Positions 51,258 to 64,000 are shown, counted from the stretch's first letter. The stretch: 64,000 nucleotides of DNA from Nymphaea colorata (GCF_008831285.2 NC_045138.2:16587934-16651933), one strand, 5' to 3'. Made by a program: numbers and translations. The notes: a model not told the origin generated them from the sequence alone.

Positions 51258-52979
51258 ATGAGTTGCTCTACCTCTCGCAAGGTTCTGCCACCAGTCGAAC
51301 TCTAAGATCTAATTCTGATTCTGTTTCATTCTTCTTTGCCATCTCTTGTTGTAGTCTTCTTTCGTCGTTTTCCTTGGAAGAAGCTGACTCTCTCTTCTGT
51401 CCTTTTTGCGTTTGACATTTCTTGGTGCAGAGTCTCAGTAAGGCAGCATGCCTCCGCATCCAGAAGGAGCTAATGGAATGGGAGGCTAGTCCTCCTCCCG
51501 GCTTTAAGCATAAGGTCTCCGACGATCTTCAGAGGTATGTCTCCAGTCTCCGGTTTTTACCGAAATTTCTCTGTTTTCCGTTGCATGGAGGCATTCTGAC
51601 TTGTTTTTGGGTCTTTGAATCTCAATTGTGTGTTAAGCTGGGTCGTTGAGGTGGTCGGGGCTCCCGGAACGCTGTACGCAAGCGAAACATACCAGCTTCA
51701 GCTTGATTTTCCCGAGAATTATCCGATGGAGGCGCCGCAGGTTTTTGTTGGGGTTCTTATCGCTCTTTTTCGGGAATTTTCTTCTTGAGTTTCGTTTAGT
51801 TTGTAGAATTGAAGCGTTCTTGTTCTTTTTTACTCATTTCTCAGGTGATTTTTCTCCATCCGGCGCCTATGCATCCGCACATTTACAGTAATGGTCATAT
51901 TTGCTTAGGTGATCTTGGTGGTCTTATATGTTCGAGTTCTTCTTTCTACCTTCCTCTCTGTTGAAGGGTTTCGGAATTTCTCTTGGTTCTCGTAGTATTT
52001 TTGTTTTCTTTCTCCTTTCCCATTTACGTTTGTTGCTTTTTATCAACTTCCTTGTGAATGTCTTTTTTGCTGTTTGACTGCATTGCTTTGATTTAATTTT
52101 CTGGAAGTAGCGACTGTTGGCTTATGGGGCTATTAGCTTAATATGCTGAGATTCTTTCTAAAATTTGAAGTCTGTTTCTGGATATGCGCATCTTCGATGA
52201 CGCCATTTATACTATGTCCATGACTATCAGGTATATAGCAAGGGAAGCCAAACCAATTTCATGGATTGTAAGGCTTTCCAGAACGAACATGTGAAACTAA
52301 GTAGCAGGAGATTTCTGACCCATATTCATGGTTCACTTCTGTAACCTACGAGGGAACAGATTAGTGAATGACTGAAACTATCATACTAATGCGAAGTTTA
52401 GTTTAAGCTAACACGGATAGGTGAGGTTGTTTTTGTTTTGATATGAGGTTGTAACTTTATGAATCGGCTAAATGCGCAAGAGATCATAGTGGCTGGTGAG
52501 TGAATTAAAGGGTGAACGACGCCCAATGAGTTCAACTTGTATATCTTTTGCTTTCCTGGTAGTGAGTTTGATAATTGTCTTTTACTGTATATAATTTCCA
52601 AGGTTGTAGTCTTTGTGAGTTTTATAATTTGGTAAAGAAACATATTATATGTTTCATGAAATTGCAGCAATCAACTAATGCTCTTGTCAATCAGATATCC
52701 TGTATGATTCCTGGACCGCAGCCATGACTGTGAGTTCTATCTGTGTCAGCATTCTTTCTATGCTCTCAAGTTCCCCTGCAAAGGTTCCCCTCCACTGCAT
52801 AAATTTTTCCACATACTATCAGTTGGAACGCCATCATGATCAGGACCTGCCTAATTTGTTACTGTTTCTCATTTTGCCTGCAGCAACGCCCTGCGAATGA
52901 CAAACGCTACGTGAGGAACTGCCGCTTTGGTAGATCTCCAAAGGAGACGAGATGGCTGTTCCATGATGAAAAAGTGTAG
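51258..52979 (+). CDS. Ubiquitin-conjugating enzyme E2, UBC16/UBE2W type
   Basis: Six exons, 51258-51281, 51431-51534, 51638-51740, 51845-51908, 52695-52783 and 52884-52979, give 159 residues, close to the 161 recalled for Arabidopsis UBC15-18. The fold starts with the helix ACLRIQKELMEWEASPPPGF, continues with YQLQLDFPENYPMEAPQVIF, and has the catalytic cysteine Cys97 in SNGHICLDIL. The usual HPN triad before the active site is HPH (residues 87-89), as in human UBE2W, which ubiquitinates protein amino termini; whether this protein does so is inference. The ending GRSPKETRWLFHDEKV is characteristic of this plant subgroup. The first coding exon is only 24 bases. The exon 2/3 join makes a serine where relatives usually have arginine (DLQ-S-WVVEV), using a pyrimidine-poor acceptor. 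Confidence 0.95.
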
Positions 52980-53312
52980 ATGATGCTGAAGCAAATCCTG
53001 GGTAGACCATGGTCTCCCTAAATTTCATTTCAAATTGCATACTACTAGTTATTTCAACACTGCCAATCTCAAGTATGTCTAGGAATATACAAATCTCCTA
53101 GTATATTGTCGGAGAACGATGTACTTAACAACCAATGTACTCAATTGAAAAGATAAGATAATATTTCTCAAATAAGTCTTGTGATCTCTGTAATCTCCCT
53201 GTTTGGTCCCTTTTTTCTCGGACTTTTGATGAATAATTTGAACACCAAAATTGACTGTTCCTCCCTAAAATGCTCATGCGCATCGTGAACCATTTAAAGA
53301 GACAACTGCTTC

Positions 53313-53948
53313 ATCCAGTTCGCCGATCTACCTGTTCTTGTTCATAAATGTGGCCCGAAATTCCAATCGACCTTGACATTCAAACTATAGGGATGCAAAC
53401 AGATCAAATTTGAATCAGCTAAATATACAGGAAATCTGAGCCGGTACAACCACAAATAGAAGGTGGCCCAAATATAAAGCCGACCATCTTCCTTGATGAT
53501 ATTTTTGCTCACTCACTTTGTCACCTTAATGACATACACTTGGGTGACAACCCACATGGCGTGGTTGAACCAAAGGTAATAATGGACTTGATGAAGGACA
53601 TTCTGACTTCCAAGCATTGTAGTAGAAGCATTTTTTCTTAAAAAGGACGTGATTGTGGCTTCTCTTCTCTAATAAATACGGGATTGATGTTTCCTTTTCG
53701 TCGATAAAAAAGAAAAAAAGCAAATGCTATTTCAAATCCTATGTGCTTTTTATGTGTTTACTCATACGCCCCAGCCACGGTTCAGATATTTAAGAAGGAA
53801 TATTTATTCACGAAAAAAACACATTAGATACTCGCTGGTTGTCACGCGACTTTCCGAAAGTTAAAAAAACAGAAAACTTTACAATGAAAGAATATAATAG
53901 AAAAAAAAATTAACTTTTTTATATTGTTAAAAAACAAAGCACCTTTGA
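53313..53948 (+). repeat. Direct repeat R2, downstream of the UBC gene
   Basis: Second, diverged copy of R1 in the same orientation, 3.1 kb away, with the UBC gene between them. It is followed within 60 bases by a copy of the UBC 3' flank (54008-54081). Confidence 0.8.
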
Positions 53949-54007
53949 TTAGATAGGTCTGTTTGTGAGTTACAGGTGCTATGTTTTTGAAGCATAACCA
54001 GTTTAGA

Positions 54008-54081
54008 GATCTCAAGTGTGTCTAGAAATGTACTAATGTTCTATTGGAGATCACAATGTACTCAACAACCAGTATACTTAA
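54008..54081 (+). repeat. Second copy of the UBC 3' flanking segment
   Basis: Matches 53065-53146 with gaps: ATCTCAAGT.TGTCTAG, then a variable stretch, then ATGTACT.AACAACCA.T.TACT. It directly follows R2, suggesting that the intervening UBC gene copy was deleted. Confidence 0.65.
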
Positions 54082-56109
54082 GAATATTGAAGCATAACCA
54101 GTTTCATATTGGACTTCAAATTTCCAGTTTCATATTAGCCGTCAAATTTAAGAATATGCCTGCCAGTAAAGGTAACATCAATTAATGTGGATGGAAACCA
54201 TTTCTATAACTCGATGCGTAATAATAATAAAGTAATTGGATACTTTTCTCAGGAAGCTGGTACATAGTTTAGGGTATATTGGTCATTAGCTTCCTTTAAA
54301 CAAGTTTGGGGACACAGTCTTCATTCATCTTTCAAGGAAGTAGCATTGTAAACTCACAAGTCTGGGAACCCAGTCTTCAAACTCTCAAGGAAGTGGTATT
54401 GTAAATTCTCAAGGGGTTTGGTAAAGCTGGTCGTTCTACAAGGTCACCACTAATTCGATAATGGTAGACTTAAACCTAAGCCTAAGCAAATGTAGGCATT
54501 GAGTTGCGCGAGAGTGAGTTAGGTGCACCAGAATTCGGGAACAAAAGGGAGTTGGGGTATTTTGGAAATGTTCAAAAGTTCTTTTTTAACTTCTTTTTGG
54601 GCTCCTATAAAGCGCTCTCCTTTTTACTACTGACCACTAGTGTTTTACTTTCATGGATTATGGGTGAGCGAGAGGTCCATCCTTATCGCCCCAAGCTAAG
54701 CTGAACACCCTTTTATTTCCCTGTCTTTGAGGTTGTGAACTGTGTTGGTGTGTGCAGTCTTCAACTTAAATGCTATGCCCTACCACCTTAATACAAGAAC
54801 ATAACTCTCACAGAAATCGAATTAGTGACATGTCTTTTTACCGTTATACTACCCTTGAAGTTCATTCAGCTCCCTTGAAACTTGAAAAAAAAAAAAAACT
54901 CATGGTATGCAATTTCTCCACTGGTGATGACATTAAATATAAAATCATTTGAATGAGCAAAAAAGTTACTATTAGTATGTATAGATTAAATATAAAATCA
55001 AAATTACATAAGAACAATGAAAATAGAAATTCAACTTATTGAAAAATTAATTAAGAATTAATAATATATGTCAACATGACATGTCACGTTTTTGTGTCGG
55101 CTGACGAATTCAATCAGTTTGTCACTATTGGACACAACTTTGGGTTCAGAACATCGCTCTTTGGGAGCTCAGAAAATGCCTGAACAATTATAGTAACTCT
55201 CTAATTACCTAAAACAACTTAGAAATAAGCATTGGGAGGACAACTCTTTAAAAAAGATCAAATAGTTATTACCTTTCAGTTGACGACTTTCTTGCGGAAC
55301 TCACTCAATATGGTCATGATTTAATATGATTCCCTTTTATTTATGCGCATATTCCAAAAATGTGTATCTAAAATGCCTAAATAAACTATGGGACAAACTT
55401 TACTTGTTTGAACGTACTTTTGAAACACTTCCCACTCCCACCAAGAAACAAATGTTCTCTTTTAGGAACCCTGCCCTTATGTTGTACACTTGTAATTTTG
55501 AGTTGGGTTATACGAATGCCACCATGAATGATTTACAGATTTAGGGTTTTGTAGATATTTTCTCATGATGTGAGTAAGGATGTTAAAAAGATCGGACTCG
55601 AATAGATTTACCTTTAAATATTATAAATTATTTTTAAAATTTAAAAAGTGAAAAATAATGAGAGTTTTTACCGAAATGCAGCCATGTATGTCGGTATTGT
55701 ATCATTAATCAAACAGACATGCCGCAAATTCTTATATTTATAACAATGATAATATGTATAACATTTGCCAAACTCTAAACTTTTTGGATTGGTATTAAGT
55801 TTGCAGATTTTACCAATTTTTTAGTTATAAAAAATTAGTTTAGAAAGTAAAAAATCATCCAATGGAGGCTTATCTTTCGTTAATCAGAGATTAAGAGTCA
55901 GAAATCAACTATGTTCTTGTTCGAGTATCCTCCGTGGAAGCCACATTTACTCAGTGACCATGCTGCTGATAGTTGGTCTGCCCGGAGTAGCCTCAGGCTC
56001 AGGGGAGTAACCAGTGTCCATCTGAGAGAGAGAGAGAGAGAGGGAGCCCAACGGGGTCTCTTTCTTGCTTTTGCGTAGCCGCAGGTCTCATCCTGTGTTT
56101 CTGAAGCAA

Positions 56110-59100
56110 ATGGTTCGGTTAATTCATTGCTGTGTGGCCGTGTCATGGGCGTCAAGAAGACTTCTCCTCCCTTCACCACCTCTTGCTGTCCAAGCCTATC
56201 CTCTTTCTCTCCAATCTTGCTGCCGCAGGCGCATCACCGTCTCTCTTCCGCGCCATGCTCTTTGCTTCTCTGCTGGACCCCTGGCGGACGAACCACTCCA
56301 AGAGAGCATCTCTTTCAAGCCAACTAAAAGAGTGAGTTCTCTGATGCCCACCTCTTTAAATTCTTTGTAAAGTCCCCCAAGAGACTGAAACTATCAAGCT
56401 TGTAAACTTGCTTTGAATCCCCTTGCTGCCATTGAGCCAACTCCTCACTCCTTTGAAACGCAATATGGCAATTCGTTCAGCTTTCCTTCTTATAGTCTGA
56501 TCCATCGCACGCTTATCTGTTTATGCGACTGTAGCGTACATGTGGTCTTAACGCCTGGTCAATTTTGGATATCAAATTGCTGGTCCCAGTTCTTACCGTG
56601 ATTGCATCCTTGCTTGGTTCTTAGGTTATTTCTGTGTCGCTACTACTGCGACTACTGATGCTCCTAACTCTGTCATTGTTGCTACTAGTTCTATTATACA
56701 GCTATTCTCTAACTTAAAATGTAATTTTATCAACTTTTTTTTGGCTTTCATGTCCCATCCCTAGCTCCGCTATTTCTCTTTCTTGATGTATCAATGCCTG
56801 TCCACATGTCTGGTGTTCATATCCTTCTGAACCCTCGTTCCAGAACTTATCAATTGCATTGTTCCATCTCCATGCAGGATGCATTGGAATCTGGTCTATA
56901 TCTCGTGGCAACCCCAATTGGTAACCTAGAGGATATTACACTGCGGTATGATGTTAGCTTTTAGTTTGGTTCTTAAAAATATGAACTATAAGTATATGCC
57001 ATCATAAGCTGTCTAATGAACATGATTTGGAGCCCTTGAAATGTCTAATTTAAATATTGATTCTCCTCTTCTTAGTGTTATCTGTATCTTTTCTTGCATT
57101 TTCTATCTCCTTTTCATATTTCCTTCTTAGTGTTAGTCTTTTCATATAGTTCTTGTTGTTAGCCGAAAGTTCTTTCACTGCAGGGCACTACGTGTTTTGA
57201 AGTCGGCTAACTTAATACTATCGGAAGATACAAGACACTCTGGAAAGTTGCTCCAGCACTACAATATTAAGACGCCCCTTGTAAGATATTTCCATTGTTA
57301 ATGCACAGGCGTACAAGCACATGCATATACGCAGAATTGTTTTTTTATATTAGATATAAAAAAATATCAGGGTTAGAAAGGATATTTGTAAAGTGGCTGA
57401 ACTTTTGATTAGCATGTTAATTTCCATTGAGGCCATAAAACTTGAATATGCTTTGACATGTCTTTTGTCCTTGTCTGTCTTTTTTCTTGAAGTTTTTTTC
57501 CCTGTTGCAGCTTAGCTATCACAAGTTCAATGAATCTCAGCGAGGCACATTAATCCTACAAAAACTTCAGCAAGGAGAGATCATCGCATTGATTAGTGAT
57601 GCAGGGACACCAGGCATCAGTGATCCTGGAGAACAACTTGTAAGCAGTACTAGTAACACTACCTCTTTTAATGCTGATCTGATTGACAATAATGGTTTTG
57701 ATTATGCTATTACATACTTCTATCTGCATTTGCAAAATTCTAGTGCTGCACCTATCTTGTTGAACATTTCTGCTGTAATAGCATATTGGACTTGGATAGC
57801 AGCATGATTTGTATTTTGTCTCCACTACCTTTCAATTTCAACAAGCTTTTACTACCTGGCCTATACGTCATGACATATGTAACATTTCAGGTTGATGGTT
57901 CTAGTCTGAAAACTTCACCTTGAAATCCTTCATATGCCAATAGGAATATGTCCGCAATTTGTGAAATTTCTTCCAGGATAAACTTCCAATATTAGGTGCA
58001 TATTGATAGTGCATTTTGTAATATGAAAGCTGTCAGCTACATTAGTAATGTACTAAGGAACTAAAATTGTCAGAGTAAGAAATGGCACCTACGATATCAG
58101 ATGTATGTGTCCCATATGTTGTCACATGAGTTAGTGTTGCACATTTTTACCTCTTAACTTTGAGGATTTAGATCCTATTTTTCTCTGGATCAATCAATAA
58201 GTTTGGAAATATAGAAATACATGTTCACCTAATTTTTCTTGTTTTCTGTTATGTTTCTGAGTTAAGTGGAGAGTTGCACCACACTAGTTGCAAATTTTCG
58301 AGCTTATTATTTGCTTCCTTCTTATTTGTTCTAGCGTTCAACTAAACCTAAATTTTGATGCAGACAAAGTTATGTGTGCATAACAAGATCCCTGTTTTTC
58401 CGATTCCGGGGCCATGCGCTGTGATTGCTGCTCTATCTGCCTCTGGGCTGTCAACTGATGAATTTACATTTGGTAATAACATAGATTTCATGTCTATAGC
58501 TAGCTACATGTACATAGATTTTCTAAATTGTCAGTGTCGTCATGCTGAAAAGAAACTTGCTCTTATTTTACAGTTTTAATTGCAAAAAGAACTCTTCTAG
58601 ATATAGAAAAACATAAATTAATACTCTCTGTAATAAGCCAAACTAGTGTTAACATAGTTCAACCATGTCTTATTAGCCTCACGGTGCTTCAGAATTTAAG
58701 TATTCATAAAGAGTTTCTAAAAACTTACATTTTGAAACATGAAATTGCAGTTGTTCGATTGTAAGTTTCCCTTTGTTAGCATTCTATTAAGTATTAATGG
58801 GGGGAAATATTTCTTTCCAATTCCATGTTTGATGTAGTCAGATTATTCCAGTGCCATGCATAACCTTAATACAAATGGTATTGACTGTAGGGTGAAATCC
58901 TTTACCACCTTGCCTCCTAGGTTTTATCTGTATCTGTGGCTTACTGCACAAATGGCTTATAACAGATTGTTTATACTTCCTCTTGAATATTCTAATTTTT
59001 ATATTATCTGTAATTGTAGTGGGTTTTCTTTCTAAGCACGCTGGATCAAGAAGACAAAGGCTGCTTATCTCTTCCAGTGAAGCTGCAACCCAGATTTTCT

Positions 59101-61197
59101 ATGTTCCTCCCCACAAGATCCAGGCTTTCCTTGATGAAGTCACTGAGATTTTTAGTACTTCAAGGTTAAATTTGTGGGGACTAGCTGCTTTTTTTTTTTT
59201 GGTGTTGCTCAAAAGTGTCAAAGAAATTTTTTCTTGACTTTGAATGAGATTCTATCATTCTGTTTGTCCTTAATTTGGCAAGACCTGACTCCATCAAGTG
59301 TGGTAGTTGCACGGCGTCCTTTCCTTTTTTCATCTCTCCTGCCTTCCTTCTTTTCAAGGACATCCACTTGATAAGATGACCTAACCACAACATAAGCAAA
59401 CTGGTATAGGAAGAAATGAGAGTCCAATATGTGAATAAGCCAGAATTATGGAGAAGAGTTCGAACTTCTTTCATGTCAGATGACATTATGTAGCACTTTC
59501 TGAGTGTATTATTTTTCATAATCATGCTGCATATTTCAGTCTGTCAAGTGAGTGAATTGAAGATAACAATTTTTGCATTTGCTGTTATAAGATACCTTTG
59601 TAGAATAGAGTCCAATTTCCATTTAATCTTTTTGTTCTTGATGATGATATTTTTGGATGATTTAGGAACTGTGTTATTGCACGAGAGATGACGAAGGTTC
59701 ATGAAGAGGTAAGATTGTATAAGTTGGCAACATGCATGGTTCATGATTTTTTAGCCGAATTCCTAGCAGGAGCATATTTCTGTAGTTCCGAACAGATCAA
59801 CTGTCATGTTATGTTGTGCTTGTGAGCATTCCTGTCATGTAAAATGTGTGTACTAGTTGCTGTATAAGTCATTAATGATTAATCACTTTTCCTAAGCTTT
59901 CAAAACAATCACATCAATTGAATTTATAGCTGAAGGTCAATTACTGACTACTGAGCATCTCTTCAAATAAACGTCTACTAGGCCGATGTTTAAGAGGTAA
60001 TATTGTGGTTATATGCCTAGTTACTATGACCATTAGACTATTCCACTCGACTTCCATCTGGTTTTAACTCATTCCCTGGAGCTTTGTCTGCTGCAGATGT
60101 TAAAAAATTTCTTTCACATATATGATTCAACTATGTGAATCACATTGAAAAAAAGAGCTATGAAGCTTTTTTCCATTTTTCCAGTATAAATATCGTATTG
60201 GTCTTGAAATCAACTGAAGTGAAACATTCCATGTTCTGATTAGTATGCTTAAGGAAGCAGTTAAGCTTCGACATCAATGCTTGAAGGGTTGATTATAGGT
60301 TGTTTCATGTGGAAGCTTTTGCCCTTCAGAAAGGCATTATTTCTTCACAAACTATATGCATTTTTTTTTATGGAAACCATGTTTAAGCCTGCAGATCAAC
60401 ATTTTCCTATCAAACTCCATCTTATCATGTTTGTGAAGTAATTCTTTTGTGTTCATATTTTTAGTCCTGTAGCAAAATTCTTCCTTTAGCTTTGAATTTC
60501 CTGTCTCTTACTAGAATTTTTCTTGCTTTTATGATAACATCTCTCCCCAAATTCAGTTCTGGCGTGGCACATTAGGTGAAGCAAAAGAAGCTTTTTCAAG
60601 CTACCAGCCAAAAGGAGAGATAACAATTTTGGTTGAGGGGAAAAGGGACTCTGCTGCAGAAGTCCCTTCAGAAGCAGAAATTGCACATGAATTGAGGGAA
60701 CTGGTATCAAATGGTCACAGCCTTTCCATGGTAATCTGGCCCTTAGGTGTCTTCATTTCTAACACAATGCATTTGGTTTAAATCATCATCCCTCTCATCC
60801 TTGCAATGCATTGGTTGGACACATTTTTGAGCAAGTGTTTCATTTACCTGCAACAATCCTGATCCTTGTAATAACCACTGGTCCAGAATTATTCTGACAA
60901 TGTTTAGTTTGATATTAGTATATTGGACTGAAAATGATGCAAGGATTCTTGTATCTCATCATACTGGAAAGTCAGTGTCCATGTAAAAGCTCCATATGCA
61001 ATTTGCAGTTTCTTTAGATCTCCTTTTTCTCATCTTTTTTTTAAATATCCTTATTGGTTGTTTAGTCTTCCATGTAGGCAGTGAAAATGGTATCAGAAAG
61101 TACAACAGTGAAGAGGAAGTCAGTTTATTCACTCGCCTTGAAGATCTTTGGAGATAAAACAGAACTTCCAAAACAGGTTTCTAGTGAAAAGGATTGA
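56110..61197 (+). CDS. RsmI-like rRNA 2'-O-methyltransferase (tetrapyrrole methylase fold), organelle-targeted
   Basis: Nine exons, 56110-56331, 56878-56945, 57184-57280, 57511-57639, 58364-58472, 59020-59164, 59666-59708, 60557-60730 and 61078-61197, give 368 residues. Bacterial RsmI methylates the ribose of C1402 in 16S rRNA using S-adenosylmethionine. Residues 1 to about 65 are rich in Arg, Ser and Leu and poor in acids, fitting a plastid or mitochondrial transit peptide. The enzyme then starts with LYLVATPIGNLEDITLRAL (81-99), followed by SEDTR (110-114), ALISDAGTPGISDPG (155-169), FPIPGPCAVIAALSASGL (184-201), GFLSKHAGSRRQR and ITILVEGKR. These match the RsmI order. FYVPPHK replaces the FYESPHR usual in bacterial relatives. 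The start is the first ATG in frame. Organelle rRNA modification is inferred from homology; plastid versus mitochondrion is not settled. Confidence 0.93.
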
Positions 61198-63562
61198 CAT
61201 TCTGAAAGGTAGAAGGAACATTAATTTGATTATGGTACTATTTTGCACAATTGAAAGGTCTACCTTTGATATCTTTATTCAATAGAAGAATAGGATAACT
61301 TTGACTATTTTGAAGTGTGAAGTTCTGCTTTTCTGTTCTTCTGGGGTTTCAATTCAGCAATTATTGGTTTTCAGGTATTCCTTGAGGCATTCAGTATCTG
61401 AATGGCATGTTGCTGCTGCTGTGGCTGATGAGCTGGCAATTAGAACATGGTCATGCTATCCATGTTTTTTACGTGCTTTGCTCAGTTTGAAAATCCAGCG
61501 TGAAGCTTCCCAATCGTCCATTCATATGGATTGGAACTCATGTTTCCCTGGAGGCAATCAAGTGTGCTGCAGGATCCACTCCTGTTGGTGAAGATTCTCG
61601 CGTTCACTACTCTTTTAGTTTGATCGGAACCATGAAGATTGTGCATATGCCTATGTCACCAATATCAGCATCTATGTCACCGATATCAGCATCGGAGATT
61701 AATCATTTTAGGAGAATCAGTGTACTTTAAAATCTGTTGCTAGACATTTCTTAAACCAGAAAGCACGATTCATAATTCGAATCTGTATTTACCCATACGG
61801 GCCGACGCTAATAATGTAGCTGAATCATCAGATGTATTAGTTGGATATACTGAAACTGTATCACGACTGCTTTGACTTTTGAATGTAACATCTAGCCACC
61901 AGACGCATGAAATTCTATCTGAGCTGATGATGGTTGTTTTGAACGCGAATCCCCCGAGTAAATGAAGCAGATATGCAGTGCTGATTTGTACAGCAGACAA
62001 TTATCGAACTTATCATAATCATTTCAATATTTGCTTCTGTAATGGGTTTGATCTAATCCATTGACAACCCAATTAGTGTTCTTGATTAGCCTGTTAATTT
62101 TTTTTCTTGAATCTCGACAACCATGCTTAACCTTTTTCCAACCATAATTTTCTTGTAACACAGAAATAAGTAAAATGCTTTCTAACACTTTCCTAGTTCC
62201 ATTTTTCTCATGGCATGTAAGGAACATAAAATATTTCAAAATAAAAAACCTGATACATCTTTGCATGCAAAAATCATGGAACTTCCTTTTTGATGTTTAT
62301 GTTTGTCCTTAACCGATGAATGGACTTGCCTTTGGTGGTGGCTTCGGTATGCCATGTGTACACATAATCTTGTTCACCCGTGTTTGGTGATCAGGGAACA
62401 AACAAATATAGGGACTTCGAGAATTGCTGTAAGCAGCTTGATATATGAATTCACGAATTATCACATCAAGCGACCTTGTGAAAATGCATGTGCAAGCTAC
62501 CATTTGACCAATAAAACTTGTTTTATGCTATTGGATCATGAACAATTAGGTGGTGGCTTTCTCATACCATCTTAATGGATTTCCTTCTAAATATCACACA
62601 GTGGGAGCCCAGTGAAGGGAGCATCCAAAACAAGTGAGTGTGGGGAGGCGCTTCCAATGCCACTTTTAGAGAGGATTTGGGCAGAGATGTAAATGGTTAG
62701 TATACAGTTATTTTCCGGATTTTCTGGTAGGTCAATTCAACCATTCAACATGTTGAAATGATCCAAGCAGCTTCAACAGAACAGATGGCAGATTGCGTGC
62801 GCCGTGCTGCGTGTCATCACTCAACTGATTGTTTGAGCAGAAGAAAGGGACGGCGATTCGGCCGTAACCGTCGCCTTTTGAATTAGGGGCGGGGATCAAG
62901 ATTGCCCTTTTCTTTAGGGGTTAAAACGGTTCGGTGATTTTCTTTCGAAAATTAAAAGCTTTTTTACAATTTTTCACAAGGACCAACTTTAGTTTTCAAA
63001 TTTTTACATGGGCTCAAATTATTATTTTTTTTCTAAATTGTAAAGGGTAGTTTCCTCTCTCAAAATCTCAAAAAGTTGTGTTTGTTTCATTGCGGATGTT
63101 AGATCTGTGCCGATCTGAGATCCATTGTCTATGGTCGTATCCATCTGACCTTAACTCTATGGTTTTTAATATTTAGTATGGATTTTCTAAAACATACCTT
63201 TTAATGCAGTCAGGCTAAAAACTCAACCAAAGGGATTGTGGCCCGCACCAAAGTAGATTACATTCTTCAAGCAGAGCAAAATACCAACATAAATTTCCAA
63301 AAAAAAAGGATCTTCGATTGAAGAGAATATTAACTGGCTGAGGTAAAGATAATTGGATCGAGCTTCGAAAGACCTTCCAATATCAGACCCGCTCGAGACA
63401 CCAAGCTTTTACATCTCGCATCAAATCAAAGCAGAAAATGACAATGGCAGTAATTTTCTAGAGAGAGAAGAAGGTTAGATTGTGTAAACTGATTGAATTT
63501 TCTTTTCTCTCGAGACACATGGTTTTGCACACACGTAGCAGGAAGAGCGGGGAGCTTCTTCC
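61198..63562. other. Spacer between RsmI-like and hemoglobin genes
   Basis: Begins with the 3' UTR of the RsmI-like gene. At 61651-61692 there are two 21-bp tandem units, CTATGTCACC.ATATCAGCAT, inside a 76-codon open frame (61500-61730) that I cannot assign. The rest is AT-rich with no coding signal, apart from a slightly GC-richer patch near 62780-62900. Confidence 0.55.
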
Positions 63563-63570
63563 TATAAAGA
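63563..63570 (+). promoter_or_regulatory. Probable TATA box of the hemoglobin gene
   Basis: TATAAAGA lies 113-120 bases upstream of the ATG at 63683. Initiation about 30 bases downstream would leave a pyrimidine-rich leader of roughly 85-90 bases. Inferred from sequence and position only. Confidence 0.6.
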
Positions 63571-63682
63571 GGGCCAAGAAGTGACCAGAGAGATCCAGTT
63601 CCTTCTTTCCTTTGGCTTTCCCTCTTCTCTTTGCCCTCCTCTTCCTTTCAGTTCTAAGTTTAGTGACTTTCAGAGGATCACC

Positions 63683-64000
<318 letters not shown>

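Larger units (their letters stand above)
52980..56109. other. Spacer between UBC and RsmI-like genes
   Basis: Holds the UBC 3' UTR, whose part at 53065-53146 is repeated at 54008-54081, and direct repeat R2 at 53313-53948. After 54.1 kb it is AT-rich unique sequence without coding signal. A GA run at 56025-56042 lies in the probable leader of the next gene. Confidence 0.65.

Overview
The window is nuclear DNA of a flowering plant. Every recognisable gene has a close plant counterpart, the coding parts are broken into many short exons with plant-type (mostly GT-AG) introns, spacers and introns are AT-rich, and long (AT)n and (CT)n microsatellites are scattered throughout. No operons, prophages or CRISPR arrays are visible. 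I cannot place the lineage more finely from sequence alone.

Seven genes are supported, all on the + strand. (1) 1-1295: the last four exons of a WD40-repeat protein, WDR13-like, cut by the left edge. (2) 17081-23315: a complete 19-exon GH35 beta-galactosidase with signal peptide and C-terminal galactose-binding lectin domain (848 aa). (3) 25962-28959: a 3-exon h-type thioredoxin (118 aa). (4) 31147-48070: a 15-exon mitochondrial D-2-hydroxyglutarate dehydrogenase (552 aa) spread over 17 kb by repeat-filled introns. (5) 51258-52979: a 6-exon UBC16/UBE2W-type ubiquitin-conjugating enzyme (159 aa). (6) 56110-61197: a 9-exon RsmI-like rRNA methyltransferase with an organellar transit peptide (368 aa). 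(7) 63683-right edge: exon 1 of a plant hemoglobin. All exon joins were checked by reading frame, and the complete proteins come out close to the usual family lengths.

Between them, 1.3-16.9 kb is a gene-poor stretch holding microsatellites, two related LTR-like remnants, a diverged dispersed repeat and a GC-rich island without a recognisable gene. The other spacers are shorter (2-3 kb). The D2HGDH introns carry several probable miniature transposons, one nested inside another. The thioredoxin intron holds a 34-bp-arm foldback. The UBC gene sits between diverged direct repeats whose order suggests a tandem duplication in which the second gene copy was lost.

The genes are housekeeping functions in different compartments (cell wall, cytosol, mitochondrion, organellar ribosome) and nothing suggests that they act as one system. 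I found no convincing new multi-gene system. The most interesting signals are repeat and duplication structure and a cluster of GC-AG introns.
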